A program made the position numbers and the translations under genes. Shown piece after piece: positions 47,886-59,890 of a DNA stretch of 64,000 nt. Source of the stretch: Platycnemis pennipes (Eukaryota > Arthropoda > Insecta > Odonata > Platycnemididae); contig OW121849.1 of the NCBI GenBank assembly GCA_933228895.1, positions 44,672,354 through 44,736,353 on the forward strand, in the 5' to 3' direction. The notes beneath the pieces were generated by a model that did not search any database, was not told the DNA's origin, and saw only the letters and a program-made list of their open reading frames with translations. Position 1 is the first letter of the stretch. Every line of letters begins with the position of its first letter.

Positions 47886-48599
47886 ATTTCAGAGTGATCT
47901 GAAGAAAATGGCTCTCATTCTACATCTCGTGGTAAAAGAGTGGCTTGATGCATGAAAATAGAGATGTCCTGATGTTGATACTTTCGGCATTATTCGGCTG
48001 GTTCCTGGCGTCTATGCTCTGCACCACCATTGGCTTCCAGTGAGGATATTCTTTTATTATGAGGGTATTCTAATGGTGAACTTAAAATGAACTGTTTCTG
48101 CGATACCTTTTTCTTAAAAAAATAGAGCATTTTTATTATTTCTTTCCTTTGCTTAGAGATGGTATCTTCTTCAAGAGCTCACCACCTAAAAATCCCTATC
48201 CCTTCCTAATTTCTACCTTCTTACCTGGAATCTCAATTCAGAGAACAAGCTTTTGTACTTTTATCTTTCCTTTTGTTCTATCTTCTTAGCTTTTCCTCAA
48301 AAAAATAGTGGGAGAAAAGAAATGTCTGATGGAATCTTTAAAAAAAGCCGGTATGACCCAATTGGCCATAAGTTAGGCATGATATCCTGTCCTACGATAG
48401 CAGTCGTCTTCAATTCCAGTCCTAGGATTGTAACTATTAATGATGATAAGAATTTCCTATTACTAAAACACTTCACTGCATCAGGCTTGACTTGGCAGAA
48501 AAGTGTCGATATTCGTTTGTGAAATCAAAATTAAGTGAGGTGAAATGCATCCCGCTGCCCAATAAGCCTGTGGAAGATTGCAACATTTTTATTTTACAC

Positions 48600-48755
48600 A
48601 TGAGTCTACCAAGAACCTCCTTTAGAACCCTACTAACGGGAAATATTGGGCTTCCAGAAATACAGTAGAGATCGGATGTACGTACAATTTGGCCCCAATC
48701 AGAACCCGGGACTCTGGAAGTCTGTAACCGAACGCTCAAACAACTTGAGCTGACA
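48600..48755 (-). mobile_element. tRNA-derived SINE-like copy
   Basis: On the minus strand, A box CAGCTCAAGTTGTTTGAGCG (48731-48752) and B box GTCCCGGGTTCTGATT (48697-48712) keep tRNA spacing. The body runs left through GATCGGATGTACGTACAATT. Boundaries are approximate. Confidence 0.6.
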
Positions 48756-48839
48756 CGTTCCTGTTCTTCAAATTGAGCCCCGCGAAGGACGGAATGAAGT
48801 CGTCTTCAATTATTCTCGAGGATGCATGCCCTCTGGTGT

Positions 48840-49180
48840 TTGAAGCCTAATCTTATAAGTTAGAGGTCGCTCGTTTTCGCCTCTCCCTCCAATCTCGCAG
48901 ACCCTCGTGATCCCCTCCCCTTTTTCTCCTTCCCTCCCCCCCTTCTCCCAGCAAGCAACACACGCCTGTTCTCCACCGTCTCCGCCATAAATCCTCACCT
49001 CCCTTCGCCCCACTTCCTCCTCCGCACCGTCCCCTCATTCTAACCTCTCTCCTACTCACTTCTCCCTTTCCCGCCCTCCCACACCCTCTCTCTCTCTCTC
49101 TCTCTTTGCCACGAGTGTGAAGTTGCTCCATTCCTGATGCAGGTTCCCTTATCTCCCTCTCTCCCTCCCTCTCCCTTTGG
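48840..49180 (+). repeat. Pyrimidine-rich island with (TC)n microsatellite
   Basis: The plus strand is strongly C/T-rich, with CTCCTTCCCTCCCCCCCTTC, an uninterrupted TC repeat at about 49086-49105 and CCCTCTCTCCCTCCCTCTCC. Minus-strand frames of 67-158 codons exist only because GA-rich codons avoid stops (they read as runs of R, E and G). No gene is inferred. Confidence 0.7.
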
Positions 49181-50829
49181 GGATGCCAAGCTTGGAACTG
49201 TGGATGCAAGGAAAATGGCTTCGTACAGAGAAAGATTGAGGCACAACATGAGTAAATTTTTAGCGTCGCGCGAGGAGACGATATGGATAGGAAGTGGATA
49301 GTTGACAGGAAGCTCACACAGAAACACACAGTGGTAAAAAGATGATGCTATGAAACACGCCAGATATTAGATTCAGCGCTGAAATCCCAATAAATGCATG
49401 CTGCTGAAGAAAGAAATGTGTTGTAAAAACTGAACCCGTAATATTCCCTACCTGTCTTCAGACTACTCCACGCATGTTTGAGCAAATTAGATAATATATG
49501 AATATTCCCTGAGGCAGTAAAAGTAGAAGTTTTTTTTCAAATGCAAGTAAGAGAATATGACCAAATTTTTCTAGCACTACCCACAATGATGAGTAAAATA
49601 AAATAATTATTTTCCATGATTTAAAAGAAATACCTCGAGTTATGCAACAAGAATCCTCAAAGGTTTCAATACCGGTGATCACAATCAACTATCGTTATTT
49701 CAACGTACCCACCTATTCTGAAAATGAGAAACTACTAGTCTCAAGGTTAGCGGTTTTCCGTAGGGGAATAAAGAAAGTGTTCTACTTTCAAAAAATGGAT
49801 TCATAAACATGCCATCCTAATTTTAAAAAAAGTGTGCCACCATATGGCACTAGGGAAGAATTTTTTGCGGTGAGGAGATGGCCATTTGGAGGGTTTATTC
49901 GAGGAATAGCGCCTTTTAACGAGCCTTGTGATAGTTTAATAAGGTACCAGAAGGAGTTAGCATGCATGTACACTGAATTACACGGGATCATTATTCTCAG
50001 CGAATAACTGGAGGGTCTGGGAAGGGGAGCGGATGAGCGAACAAAGTTGATGTGTGAGCGGGAGATGAAACGAAATTCATTGTGTGTATCCCATTATGGC
50101 GGCACTCATCAAAAAAATCAAACATCTAGCTTGGTTATGGAGTGATTTAATGCGGAGGTTCCCAACCATTAACCAAGAGGAAGGAGAACTTAAATATACT
50201 GGAGCCCCTTTCTTTGTCGGTGTAGCCAACATTAAGAGAGTGTAATTGAAGGCGTATTTGAAAATGAGTTCTTAGTGTTAACTGTGAGCAATAAAAGTGA
50301 AAGCTTAATGAAATGGTCCATGCGATTTCTAATGAGGTGAATAAACTGTCTTCCGTGATTGATGCACTTCCTGCGGAAGAGAACAGGTGTTGAGATCGTC
50401 AGTTTTCGGGAAATAGAAATCATATCTTGTTTCGTTTCAGAATTGGAAGTTATCAGAATTCATTTCCGTGTGCTTGTGTATTTTTTTAACTTCAAGCTGG
50501 TGTATCTAATGTGTGTTGGTTTTTCATAAGGTATTGAGCCGTGGGAAAGCTCAGAAATCTGTATCGTGTCAATTTGGATCAAAGAGGAAATGCATGCCAT
50601 CTTAACAGTTTGGACAGCATCTCTGCTGTGTGCCTTTATAAGCAGTCATTATAGTAGGCATGTATGATTTCAGTTGTTGTCTTAAAATGACTTTTCTTAC
50701 CAAGAAGATACGTTTTTGTGGTAGCAAGTTTATTTTAATCAGTTCCTTAGCTCGCTGTGGACCGGTGAGAGGAAAGCCCTTGTATCAATCCCAAGCTTCC
50801 ACGCTTAATGCGTTCGCCTTTTGGCGAGT
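49181..50829. other. AT-rich DNA without recognisable gene
   Basis: No coding region, RNA or repeat was recognised. The longest frames are 67-94 codons and lack motifs. Confidence 0.4.
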
Positions 50830-50848
50830 TGACGTCAGCAGTGAGTCA
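50830..50848. promoter_or_regulatory. CRE and AP-1-like site pair
   Basis: A full CRE palindrome TGACGTCA (50830-50837) is followed four bases later by TGAGTCA (50842-50848), an AP-1 consensus. Two bZIP-type sites in 19 bases suggest a possible enhancer, but there is no identified promoter nearby. The pairing could be chance. Confidence 0.35.
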
Positions 50849-51244
50849 CGCTCTCGCTTTACACCCTTTGCCAGTGCCCATATTAATTCTATTTTTTATA
50901 TTTTAGGGTCATTTTTTCTTCCTATTTTTAACGCTTTTCTGTGACCGTAGCCTTTTTTTAGTTATCATATTTTTTTAGCACCGTAAGGATTCAAAAAATA
51001 AAACCACATCCTAGTCAGCTTATCCAGATCAAATCAATTTATTTTAACTTTTCTCTACTATTTATATCCGGATTTTCATCCTCAAGTAACGGGTTTAATA
51101 ATGCCTTAGATTAATTTTATGGCTCTTATCAATGCCAAGGTTAAACCAACGCCGCGAGTCCTTAGAATTGAGGTTAAATATTATTCATAGCTATGTTTAG
51201 CCCAACCGCTTTATATTGCAAACATTTTCTCTGATACACCAATA
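50849..51244. other. AT-rich DNA without recognisable gene
   Basis: Nothing recognisable was found. Confidence 0.4.
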
Positions 51245-51515
51245 ATTATAATTTCCAACCCCATACGACGCTTACCTTTGCCATTCTTCCCACTCAGTGT
51301 ACATCAGACCACCATGCCTCAAGAAATGGGCGATTAGGTGGTCCCGTTTTTTCTTTGACATTTTCATTGTACCTCTTCCCTCTCACTCTTCTAAAGAATC
51401 CTTCATTTGTAAATCGGTCTATCTATTTTTTCTTCAACATTCTCCTCTAGCACCATATTTATAATATTTCTAGTATTTAACCTTTCTGCGGCTGTCATCA
51501 TAAAATCTTTAGTAC
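51245..51515 (-). mobile_element. Diverged LINE 3' fragment
   Basis: ACGACGCTTACCTTTGCCAT, CGATTAGGTGGTCCCG, CCTCTTCCCTCTCACTCTTC and TAGCACCATATTTATAATAT follow the order of the LINE tail at 29345 on the minus strand. The extreme 3' end is missing or unrecognisable, and no frame is intact. Confidence 0.7.
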
Positions 51516-51970
51516 GTGCGTCAAAATTTGCATTCGCCACTTAAACCCAGTGTCCTGCGTTTCCGTATAATAATAATAAAACTCGGCAATGAATTCCGTC
51601 CCGCCGTCACGGTCTCATTGCGAAACATGAAAGTGGAAAGCTTTTACTGCAGTTTGCGCAGTTTGACCTCAAATTTAGCGAGACGGGTTTCACCTGAGAT
51701 TCGCACATAAGAAAACTGATATGATCCCGCTTCTTCCTTCATTCGAGGGAAAAACCGTCTTCGCGAAATTTTGCGATCGAATCAGTCAAGTGACCGCTGT
51801 ATAATCCAAAATGAAAACTTTTTCACCGCTCCGAAGTCATATGAAATACACGCTTTCGAGCACGCTGAAGCGTAATCGAGTCATTGAATAATGATGCATC
51901 GCAGGTATGGCGGTAGAACTGAGAATTCCCAGTTCTCTTGCAATATTTTATTAATGTCGTACTATAGGGT
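51516..51970. other. DNA between two LINE fragments
   Basis: No gene was recognised. It includes short frames without motifs and a few CG-containing stretches near 51760-51880. Confidence 0.35.
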
Positions 51971-52275
51971 CATCATCATCATCGGTCAGCAATCCTGGGA
52001 TTGGTTTGACGCAGCCCTCCACTCAATTCTTCTATCGGCCAACCTCTTCATACTGACGTTGCTCCTCTCTTTTACACCCTTTACAACTTACTCCGGTACC
52101 TCATACGAGGCCTGCCTTTTCCATTCTTCTCGTTCACTTTTCCCTCGACGATTGTCTTCATCAGGCCATCGCGTCTTAAGATGTGGCCTATTAAGTTGTC
52201 CCTTTTCTTTAAGAATTTCAGTAGACATCTCTTTTCTCGCACTCTTCTCAAGACTTCTTCGTTTGCAGCCCTATA
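51971..52275 (-). mobile_element. LINE 3'-end fragment with (GAT)n tail
   Basis: It starts with CATCATCATCATCGGTCAGC and contains GGATTGGTTTGACGCAGCCC, CATACGAGGCCTGCCTTTTC and AAGATGTGGCCTATTAAGTT, matching the tails at 29345 and 40563. It ends near the CTTCTTCGTTTGCAGCC block, so it is 5'-truncated. The 211-codon plus-strand frame across it is an antisense artefact. No clear target duplication was found. Confidence 0.85.
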
Positions 52276-53639
52276 TGCAGTACTTTTTAGTTTCTCCTAC
52301 AAGAAATCAGAACCGTTTGGCTTTCTCATCAGTGATAATACTAATGTTTTTTTTGTGTGCACTATATAAATGTGGGAATTGTCTGGAAAATCAACTTGAT
52401 AACTTAAAAGTTTGTATGTCCTGCGTGAATACAGGTTTGTGGATACATACATATTTAAGTTTTTTTTTAATTTTGATTGTAGCCAAAATTGATGCAACTC
52501 ATCAAAGTGATATTATTTGCACATAGTATCGTGAACAAGTTATACTGCGGGAAAGAAAACGTAATTACAATATTCTTATGTAATGTTACCAGTATAGTTC
52601 CCTTGTAACTTCTGTTATCATTTGTGACGAATATTTTTTCTGTCCCTGGCGTGTTGATGATAGATCCTGTTCTAGGTTGTTCGGTGTGACATATGGTTCT
52701 CTTTATCAGGATGGCAGTGGAAGAACGGGTATTCTTTTATTTCCATTCGCTTATTCGTTTAAGTCCATTTCATACGTAACTACGTAGTTAATTCCGTACG
52801 GTTACTATTTTTGGTGTCATCCATGTTGTTTTGTCTTTTGGCTTGAAGTACATCCTGATATAGATTCACTTTATCCTTGTCATGATATCCGATTCAGTAA
52901 AAATTGCTAAAATCAGCTACGTCTACTGATATTTTAAGGCCATGACACTTTCTTTGATTTTCCTATCCATAACTTCCTCGTCGTGTAGTCTTTAAAGGGA
53001 ACCATAATAAACTATATAGAGGAGATTGCCTTTCAATTTAATTTTAGAAACTTTTTTATTTAAATAAGCAAATGATTCAAGCTCGAAAAATATTATTTCT
53101 CATTTATTAACCTTAAAATTAATAAGGCTCATTTGTTTCACAACAAATCATATGGATGCTAATATTCCGCCAAAACGCCATTCCTAAATTCTAGAAACAA
53201 ATTTCCATTCCCACAAACAAGAACCCGTTTGGAACATATAGGTATTCATGTATTCAGAAATGTATTTTCACGATTGGTAAAAAATATAAACATTTCTTGC
53301 TCGTCGACGTAGTCATCAGGGTGTGGTCTTTTTTTAATTCCTTTCATGTTTATTGCAGTGGGGCACAAAAAAGAAGGGTCATTTACTCGACAGAATAACG
53401 ACGCCATTCATTAATTCCAATTTAATTTCTTGAGTCGAGCTTCCTTTCATTCAGAAATTAAAATGAACATGTTGTGGCACGCATATTGCTATTTTTTTAG
53501 CGTGATAAATTCTTGTCTTTAAGACTTAAGGCCCTATCTGCATCGTAAGAGGTTTATTTCAGTGTAGGAGGTCTAATCAGATCAAGAGCGGAGGGGAAAA
53601 AAATTAAACTGTCGCCCCGCATTTACATTCTCCAGGCCA
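52276..53639. other. AT-rich DNA without recognisable gene
   Basis: Nothing recognisable was found beyond short unsupported frames. Confidence 0.4.
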
Positions 53640-54165
53640 TGCCATGGGGAAGAAAAGTCCACCTTCCCTGTTCGCTCAAATCTTCCCCCCCTTCCCGTCC
53701 AACACACCCCTCGTTGACCCCTCCAGACTCTCTCTCGTGAAGGGGAGAAGACAGGGGTCGGATGAGACCCGTGGCAACACGCCCCTAAAACACTTCCGAC
53801 AGACGTTTCTTCCTCCCCTTCCTACGCATTCTCCTTGTCCCTTTGCGCTCCAACCCTTTCCTCCACGGCACACACATCCGTCAATCCGTCGCAATTCCTC
53901 TTCCCCCCTCTTCAATCCCCTTGTGTCGCATGCCTGCCCAATCATCCCCCCCCCCCTACCACCACCTTCCTCCTCCTCACCTCCTCCCATCTCCCCTCTC
54001 CTCCCCCGTCGCAGTAATCCTTCCCTCCCCTTCCGCGTGACATGCTGCTCAACCCTTTCTTTGATCTGTCCCTCTGTCTTATCGCGACAGACCCGTCTCT
54101 CTCTCTCTCCCTCTCCCCTCCACTCCATCTCCTCTCCAACCCCCCACGTCTCAACCTGTGCGATG
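53640..54165 (+). repeat. Long pyrimidine-rich island
   Basis: C/T-rich for about 500 bases, including a poly-C run near 53946-53956, CCTCCTCCTCACCTCCTCCC and a TCTCTC stretch near 54094-54107. Overlapping frames of 60-198 codons exist on both strands, with Pro/Ser-rich or Arg/Glu/Gly-rich translations typical of composition bias. I do not call a gene. Confidence 0.7.
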
Positions 54166-54530
54166 TATTGCGGTGCATCGGCTGCTGTGATACTCACGCA
54201 ACGATCTACCTTCAGGGTTTTCAAGTATTGCATAATTTAATAGCAACGATACGCTAGATTCGTTAAACTTCGCGATAAGGTACCAATCGAGAAAAAAGTA
54301 ATTATTTCATGATTTTATGTAGAGCACCAGAGCAAAGTTACTGAGATTGCGATATGTCGCGATTTATGATATTGATATGTAATTTGAGAGCCATGCACGA
54401 TTAATAGGTGTGTCTATCCGATGCAGAAACATGCGATAACACTATGGGGAAATGTGTTACTATAAAATAATCAAGGAAATACAAATATTAACACAATACA
54501 ACATAAACCATATACACTCTTAGGACCAGG
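54166..54530. other. AT-rich DNA without recognisable gene
   Basis: Nothing recognisable was found. Confidence 0.4.
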
Positions 54531-54848
54531 TGGGTTGTGTTTGAAACCGTCGGTCGGTGCTATCACGAATAGGTAACCAAGGAGTCACGTGGTATAAACA
54601 CGAATGGTTCACGAATTTGGTGTGCTAAAACCGCTGGTTACAAGCTCATTCATTGGTTACACTTGTGTTTTATCTCAACTGAAGGCAATATAGCCGTGAC
54701 AGATGATAAAAACATAAGTGAAAACAATTGATGAGGTTGAAGTCAGTGTTTTTAACTCACCTAATTTGCAAACCATTTCTTGTTTGTATCACGTGACTCC
54801 TTGGTTACCTGTTAGAGATAATCCCGATAGTTTCAAATATACCCACCC
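54531..54848. mobile_element. MITE of a two-copy inverted-repeat family, copy 2
   Basis: The left arm TGGGTTGTGTTTGAAACCGT and the right arm, read in reverse complement as TGGGTATATTTGAAACTATC, both lead into GGTAACCAAGGAGTCACGTG. The interior aligns with copy 1 at 23040 but has many differences and a small length change. It has no coding capacity. The conserved arms within a diverged interior are noted as a finding. Confidence 0.85.
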
Positions 54849-57358
54849 AGGGCTTTGAGCGAATTATCATCATTATCACTGCCTGGTTTCATCCATGGCC
54901 ATTTACTTTCTAGGAAGTTGAAAAATAGTTGAAATTGAGTTTTAGTGTGGGGCTATTCGGTTTCAGGCTACATATAGAAAAATGAAAAAATATTGAAATG
55001 GGCACTATGATGGGCATGATATGGGCACTGAAAATATTGGGCAAATTCACTTAGGTTCCAAGACAAAATAATGAGCGTTTGGCAAGGAAAAGGAAGTAGA
55101 CAGATGAATGGGAAAAAAGGTAGATTTTGACGCTTTAAAAACGATATAATACGCTTTCAGTGAATGAGAACGGCACTATCATGCACAAACGATGTACCTA
55201 TACGTAAGTATACAGTGAAACAGCGTTGGGAAAAAAAATATTTGAAGCCTTCCGGAAACAAAGTTGACCATTCTCAATTTAATTTTCATGTTTATTCGTA
55301 CCATTCGTCGGGAAAAAATCGGAAGCAATATTTTTCAATGCTTCTTTGTTTGTTAATTGGGTAATTTTATTTGGATCACATCGACACACATTAAAAACGT
55401 CTAACGCATATCATAAGAATGGACCATTATTTTCCGTATGTTACTTTAGGAACAAGGTCAATCACGCCGAATACATACTTCCTCCACATTGCGAAGTAAC
55501 AGGACCCCTCCATTTCTTATGTAGTCTTCGTCTCCTATGGCTTCACGTGGCGCGCACGAGGTGTGTCCGGGGCTTCGGAGTCAAATCTTTACGGGATGTA
55601 AAAGAGGCGACACGAGGATTGGCTGTGGATGAAGCACTGCACGAACGCCGGAATGCAACTTGCTTGTCGTATGAGGTGTGACATGACAGTATGAGAATCA
55701 ATAAGTGGCTCTCTGTTAGCGTCTTTAGAGTTTTCTAATTTTACTCCTAAACCACTAAGGTTTTTAGGTCTCAACGTTTTTTTTTTACTTTTACAGGTTC
55801 GTGTTTTTCGTAATTCCTTTCACTTACAATCCGAAGCACACTAAATGCCTAGTTTCATTAGCGGTTAACATTAAACTCATGTTGATTTGGTTGTTAAGGA
55901 GTTGAATAGCATCGATTCCGATTTATCAATACTAATCCGAGTGCGTTGACGTGGAAGGCATCAACGGAAGAGCGTGTCCATAACCCTTCCCAATTAATAA
56001 AATAACTATCAGGGCATTGAGAAAAAACAATCCAATATTACTCATAGCTGGCACAGATTGTTCAGCCTCATTCCGCAAAGTTGTTGTCCATGTATTTGAA
56101 TTTTGCATGGTACTATTAACACTGGTTAAGTTGCTCTCGTGACTGAAATTAGAAATGACCTCATCTGAATATAAGGATCAGCAGAATTTAGAGAGAAAAA
56201 AAGAAGCAAGATTTACCATGTACTTTATGGATGAATGATCAATTTTATTTTATTTTATCTTCGAAAGAATGAAAAAAAACTTTTATTCGCAATTTTTTGC
56301 TCGCATTTCAACCAGAGGGGCGATCCGCGAAAACCATGAACGTATAATTTGAGAAAACAGAAGTGCAGTAAAAAGTTAAGCTAGGCAAAATCTTAAACTA
56401 ACTAAGATGATGCTTAAGAATATGATGGTATTTAAGCTCTCAGTGAACCTGATAGAGGCTCATAAGCATGCTATTTGAGTAACTTAATTTTTTGCAGTGG
56501 AAATCTCTCCTATTGATTGGCATTGTGATATTTTTATTCAGGGAACCCGGCTAGTTTACCATCGATAGGAATCACGCTCAAAAGTATAAGTAAAATCAAC
56601 TAACTTGATTAATTATGTACCTAATGCACATTAACAAGAATGTATCAAAATATAATTAATGTGCCAAAATGCAGCTAATCAGTAATTATAATGGCCGGGC
56701 GAGAGTAAATTAACTTTCGTAAAGTAGAACGCAAATTGTAAACACTATCAGCACATCATAGAATATGGTCATTCCTAAGTATTCCACTTATCATGCGTCT
56801 ATCGTATGTATCGTTCCCTATCATCATCAGAAGAAACCAGCGGAATGTCACGCGGGTATAACATTCTTCATGCAAAATAAGTCCACCAAAGTTTAATTTT
56901 TCAACTTCTTGTCTAAGGTGTTAGAAGGAAATTTGATGATGAATTTGTTGGCCCTTGAGTAAAAGATAAAGAGAATGAAAACAGTAAGAAATTGTAGTTC
57001 GTCTAAACTATGTCACAATCAAGCAACTTATAGATGCGCAACCTTGTATTAGTAGTACAATGTCTTTTCGAAAGCCTGCGGGGTATTGCCCTCAGTGATC
57101 ATGAGCCAAATCATGTGTCATATTGTTCAACAAGCTATAACATAACATTTGAGTCGCCATCTTTCTCTATTATTTGCCCCAACTTGGGCGCGGAAGCGGG
57201 AGAGCAACGATGCAGAACTTAGGCGTACATCGGTTGTTGAGTGACATCGGGACCAATCGCGTGGGGAGTGTGTGAAACATTGGAGAGAGAGAGTTACAGA
57301 TTTTGAGGTGCTATGCATGGAAGTGAAGTGGCTCGCGAGTAAAAGGGTGCATGCACTG
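54849..57358. other. AT-rich DNA with a GC-richer patch
   Basis: No gene was recognised. A GC-richer patch at 55500-55690 lies in a 111-codon frame (55346-55681) with no domain I can name. A 138-codon minus-strand frame at 57127-57543 overlaps the start of a tandem duplication and is treated as chance. Confidence 0.4.
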
Positions 57359-57631
57359 TTGTTTTCGAGCCTGAAAATGGCGGTGCATCTTTTGTAGTGT
57401 GTTTTGTGTGCACTGTAATAAGTGAGGTAAATGTATTGTCGTTGTTCTGTGGAAAGAATAAATGCAACAAATATACTGCACTTGGCTACCAAGTGAAATT
57501 GTTCATGGCCTGCTGTTTTCGAGCCTAAAGTTTGGCGGAGCATCGTATGTAGGGTGTTTGTGATTAGTGTGCATTGTAATACGCGAGGGAAATTAGATAT
57601 TATCCTTGTTCTTTGGAAAAAATAAATCTAA
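57359..57631 (+). repeat. Diverged two-unit tandem repeat
   Basis: Unit 1 at 57359-57470 and unit 2 at 57512-57631 share TTTTCGAGCCT, TTGTAGTGTG or a variant, GTGCACTGTAATA or a variant, and GTGGAAAGAATAAAT or a variant, in order. The offset is about 153 bases. Each ends near an AATAAA. Divergence is considerable, so the duplication is old. Confidence 0.7.
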
Positions 57632-57752
57632 TTAACATATTACAAAAGTAAACTGCGTTAAGTCGCTTCAAATATCGCAGCAACTTAAGGAAAACTCATC
57701 TCCCTGAAATCTCATTTTGATGAAAATTTAAGCTAAATGGGTACTTCACATT

Positions 57753-57860
57753 TGCCTACCATTAATTTTCAAAATGCACGATTTTGAAGCTGTGAATTCA
57801 GCGGCTTCATCTTATAGGTGAAATGGAAATCTAAATTTGACTGTTTAAACCGCTTATGCA
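57753..57860 (+). repeat. Dispersed local duplicate, copy 1
   Basis: TGTGAATTCAGCGGCTTCAT and the flanking TTTGAAGC, GGTGAAATGGAAATCTA and TTGACTGTTTA recur at 58965-59068. It precedes an overlapping set of 64-85 codon frames at 57880-58170 that have no recognised product. Confidence 0.75.
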
Positions 57861-58964
57861 TATACACGTTTCTCGCCTAGGATGAATGCACTTGGGCTCC
57901 GTTCTAGCATTGGCAGTTTCTCGTCGCCGTCAAATGATTCGATAGCGGTAGAGCTCTATTGGGCGTGTTCACAGCATGACGAGCGAGGAACCGGAAAAAA
58001 TTGCTGTTTCGAGGAGAATGGGCCTTGGGACAGCCAGAGGTGTTCCCTACTCCTCCCGCATTGTTCCCAAGGATTGGAAGCGCACACAATCCAACAACTG
58101 TTTCCGATTCACTGCGCGCCATTTAACAGGAAACGTTAGCACTCTTTCCCTGAAAAACCATAGATGTTGAGATTTTTTTCGCGTTTCAAGATCGTGCGTG
58201 CTCAGGATGGAAGGTAGGAAGACGCTTTGTGGTGAATATGAAAGATCGTTTCTCATTGTTACTCAAATCGATCAATGAAATTATCAGGCTCCCTAAAATA
58301 AAATAAATGATGTAATTCCTATTTATTGTTGATAACATTTGTTAATTTGCTTTTCAAAAATCATTAAAATATTTATACTCCTACCATTGATAAGCTCAAA
58401 AATGTTGTCTGTTCCACAAATTCATTGACTTTTATTAAAAAAATTTCCTTAAGGACGCTGATTTTTACCTTTTTTATATGTTGTGTCGCAAGGCGCAAAA
58501 ACACTTGGTTCAAATATCCCAATGATACTTAGGGACAATTTCCAATCAGAGGCCAAAATTATTTACAACGCTTTTACATAAACGAGTGCCTCATTATCTG
58601 CAAACAATTTCTTTAATACAGTGAATACAAGTCGTCGACATTCATTTCTCGCTGCGTGCAATAATAATGTTTTATCCGATATTTAGGGAGAAACAGGAAA
58701 ATGAATAATGGTTATGAATTTTATTTAACTCTAAACGGCTCACGCTTGATTAATTTGTTCCCCTTATTTATTTAATTTAATGGCGAAAAATGAAGTAGTT
58801 TACTTCGCATGCCAAACGTTTTCCCCATTTGTTATAAGAAATTTACAGCATCAATATTTTCCTTATTTTTAGGAAAAGCCTGCGGTAAACTACATTGTGA
58901 AAAATGGTTAGTATGTCCACTCAAGAAATATTAAAACTAGAAAAGTCGATGGATTTAAGTCGCC
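57861..58964. other. DNA between local duplicates
   Basis: A GC-richer patch at 57880-58170 is open in two plus frames and one minus frame. None carries a motif I recognise. The remainder is AT-rich. The duplicates on either side may mark the ends of one insertion of about 1.2 kb, but no terminal signal was seen. Confidence 0.35.
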
Positions 58965-59068
58965 ACCTATCATCAATTTTTAAAATGCATGAGTTTGAAG
59001 TTGTGAATTCAGCGGCTTAATTTTATGGATGAAATAGAAATCTACACTTGACTGTTTATATCACCCAT
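58965..59068 (+). repeat. Dispersed local duplicate, copy 2
   Basis: TGTGAATTCAGCGGCTTAAT with preceding AATTTTTAAAATGCATGA and following GATGAAATAGAAATCTA and TTGACTGTTTAT match the block at 57753 over about 105 bases in direct orientation, about 1.2 kb apart. Confidence 0.75.
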
Positions 59069-59639
59069 GTGATAAAATTCGTTAATAGTTATATGCTCAT
59101 TGGAAAACAAACTTCTGAAGACAGTTATATTGATGTTCAAAATAAAGCGTTCTTCTCTATCCTTACTAATAATATGGGTCGACACGTAAAGGAAAAGAAA
59201 CAGTCTATGGTGATTGGATTTTCGCTAAATGATCAATTCTTCGAACAGCAAATGCCGTTTAATGAAATAAATAAGTACTATAAGCCCTCGGAGGCGAGGA
59301 AATGCTTTCATCGTTCTTTCATTACGAGGCTGACATTGCTCCTGACAACAACTCAAGTGCTAATCGGTGAGAGAGAAAGCGTAGAATAAAATTGGTCTTT
59401 GGTAGTCTCGTGGCATCCCATGTACCACATGTAAGCCGCTCGTACATTTAACAGGGCTTCCCATTCTCGTTTGCCGCGCTAAGTGAGAAAATATTTGCTT
59501 TCCGAACCTTTCGTTCACAAACAGATGAGGAGAGAAAAAGTAGTACTCGTGATTCCGCTACCGGGGGCAGTGCGTGCGTGTCGAAAAATTGCGCTTGTCT
59601 TTACAAGTTGGGATCGATTTTGAAAGAATATTCCTCGAC
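59069..59639. other. AT-rich DNA with a 113-codon frame
   Basis: The plus frame at 59048-59389 begins within the duplicate at 58965 and has no domain, repeat or signal I recognise. Codon pattern and context do not support a gene strongly. It is listed so that it is not lost. Confidence 0.25.
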
Positions 59640-59890
59640 CTCTGACCCGAGACATCGTTTTCCACCCTTCACGCGTCCTTCCCGGATGCCTCTGTCTCGC
59701 CCAACCTCACGCACCCCCCTCCCCCCCCCCTACCAGTCCCTACACTCCCTATCATCCCGTCTCTAATGTCGCGGCATTTCCTCTCTCACTCTCATCTTCT
59801 ATCTCTGGACCCATGTAACTGGAGCTGTTCCCTCTCCCCTTTGCACCATCCAATTTCCCCTCGTTCTAGAGCCCTAAACCAAAGCAATAT
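59640..59890 (+). repeat. Pyrimidine-rich island with poly-C
   Basis: C/T-rich, with CACCCCCCTCCCCCCCCCCT near 59710-59730 followed by CTCACTCTCATCTTC. Frames of 60-62 codons here are compositional. It resembles the islands at 48840, 53640 and 60990. Confidence 0.6.

Noticed and set aside
48853..49329. A 158-codon minus-strand open frame
   Set aside because: It is a purine-rich translation over a TC microsatellite and C/T island.
51891..52526. A 211-codon plus-strand open frame
   Set aside because: Its middle is antisense to a recognisable LINE 3' end (51971-52275) and the rest is AT-rich DNA.
53644..54240. Overlapping 198- and 185-codon frames on opposite strands
   Set aside because: Both occupy a pyrimidine-rich tract; composition explains the absence of stops.
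59048..59389. A 113-codon frame as a gene
   Set aside because: It starts inside a duplicated block, and no motif or neighbouring exon supports it.
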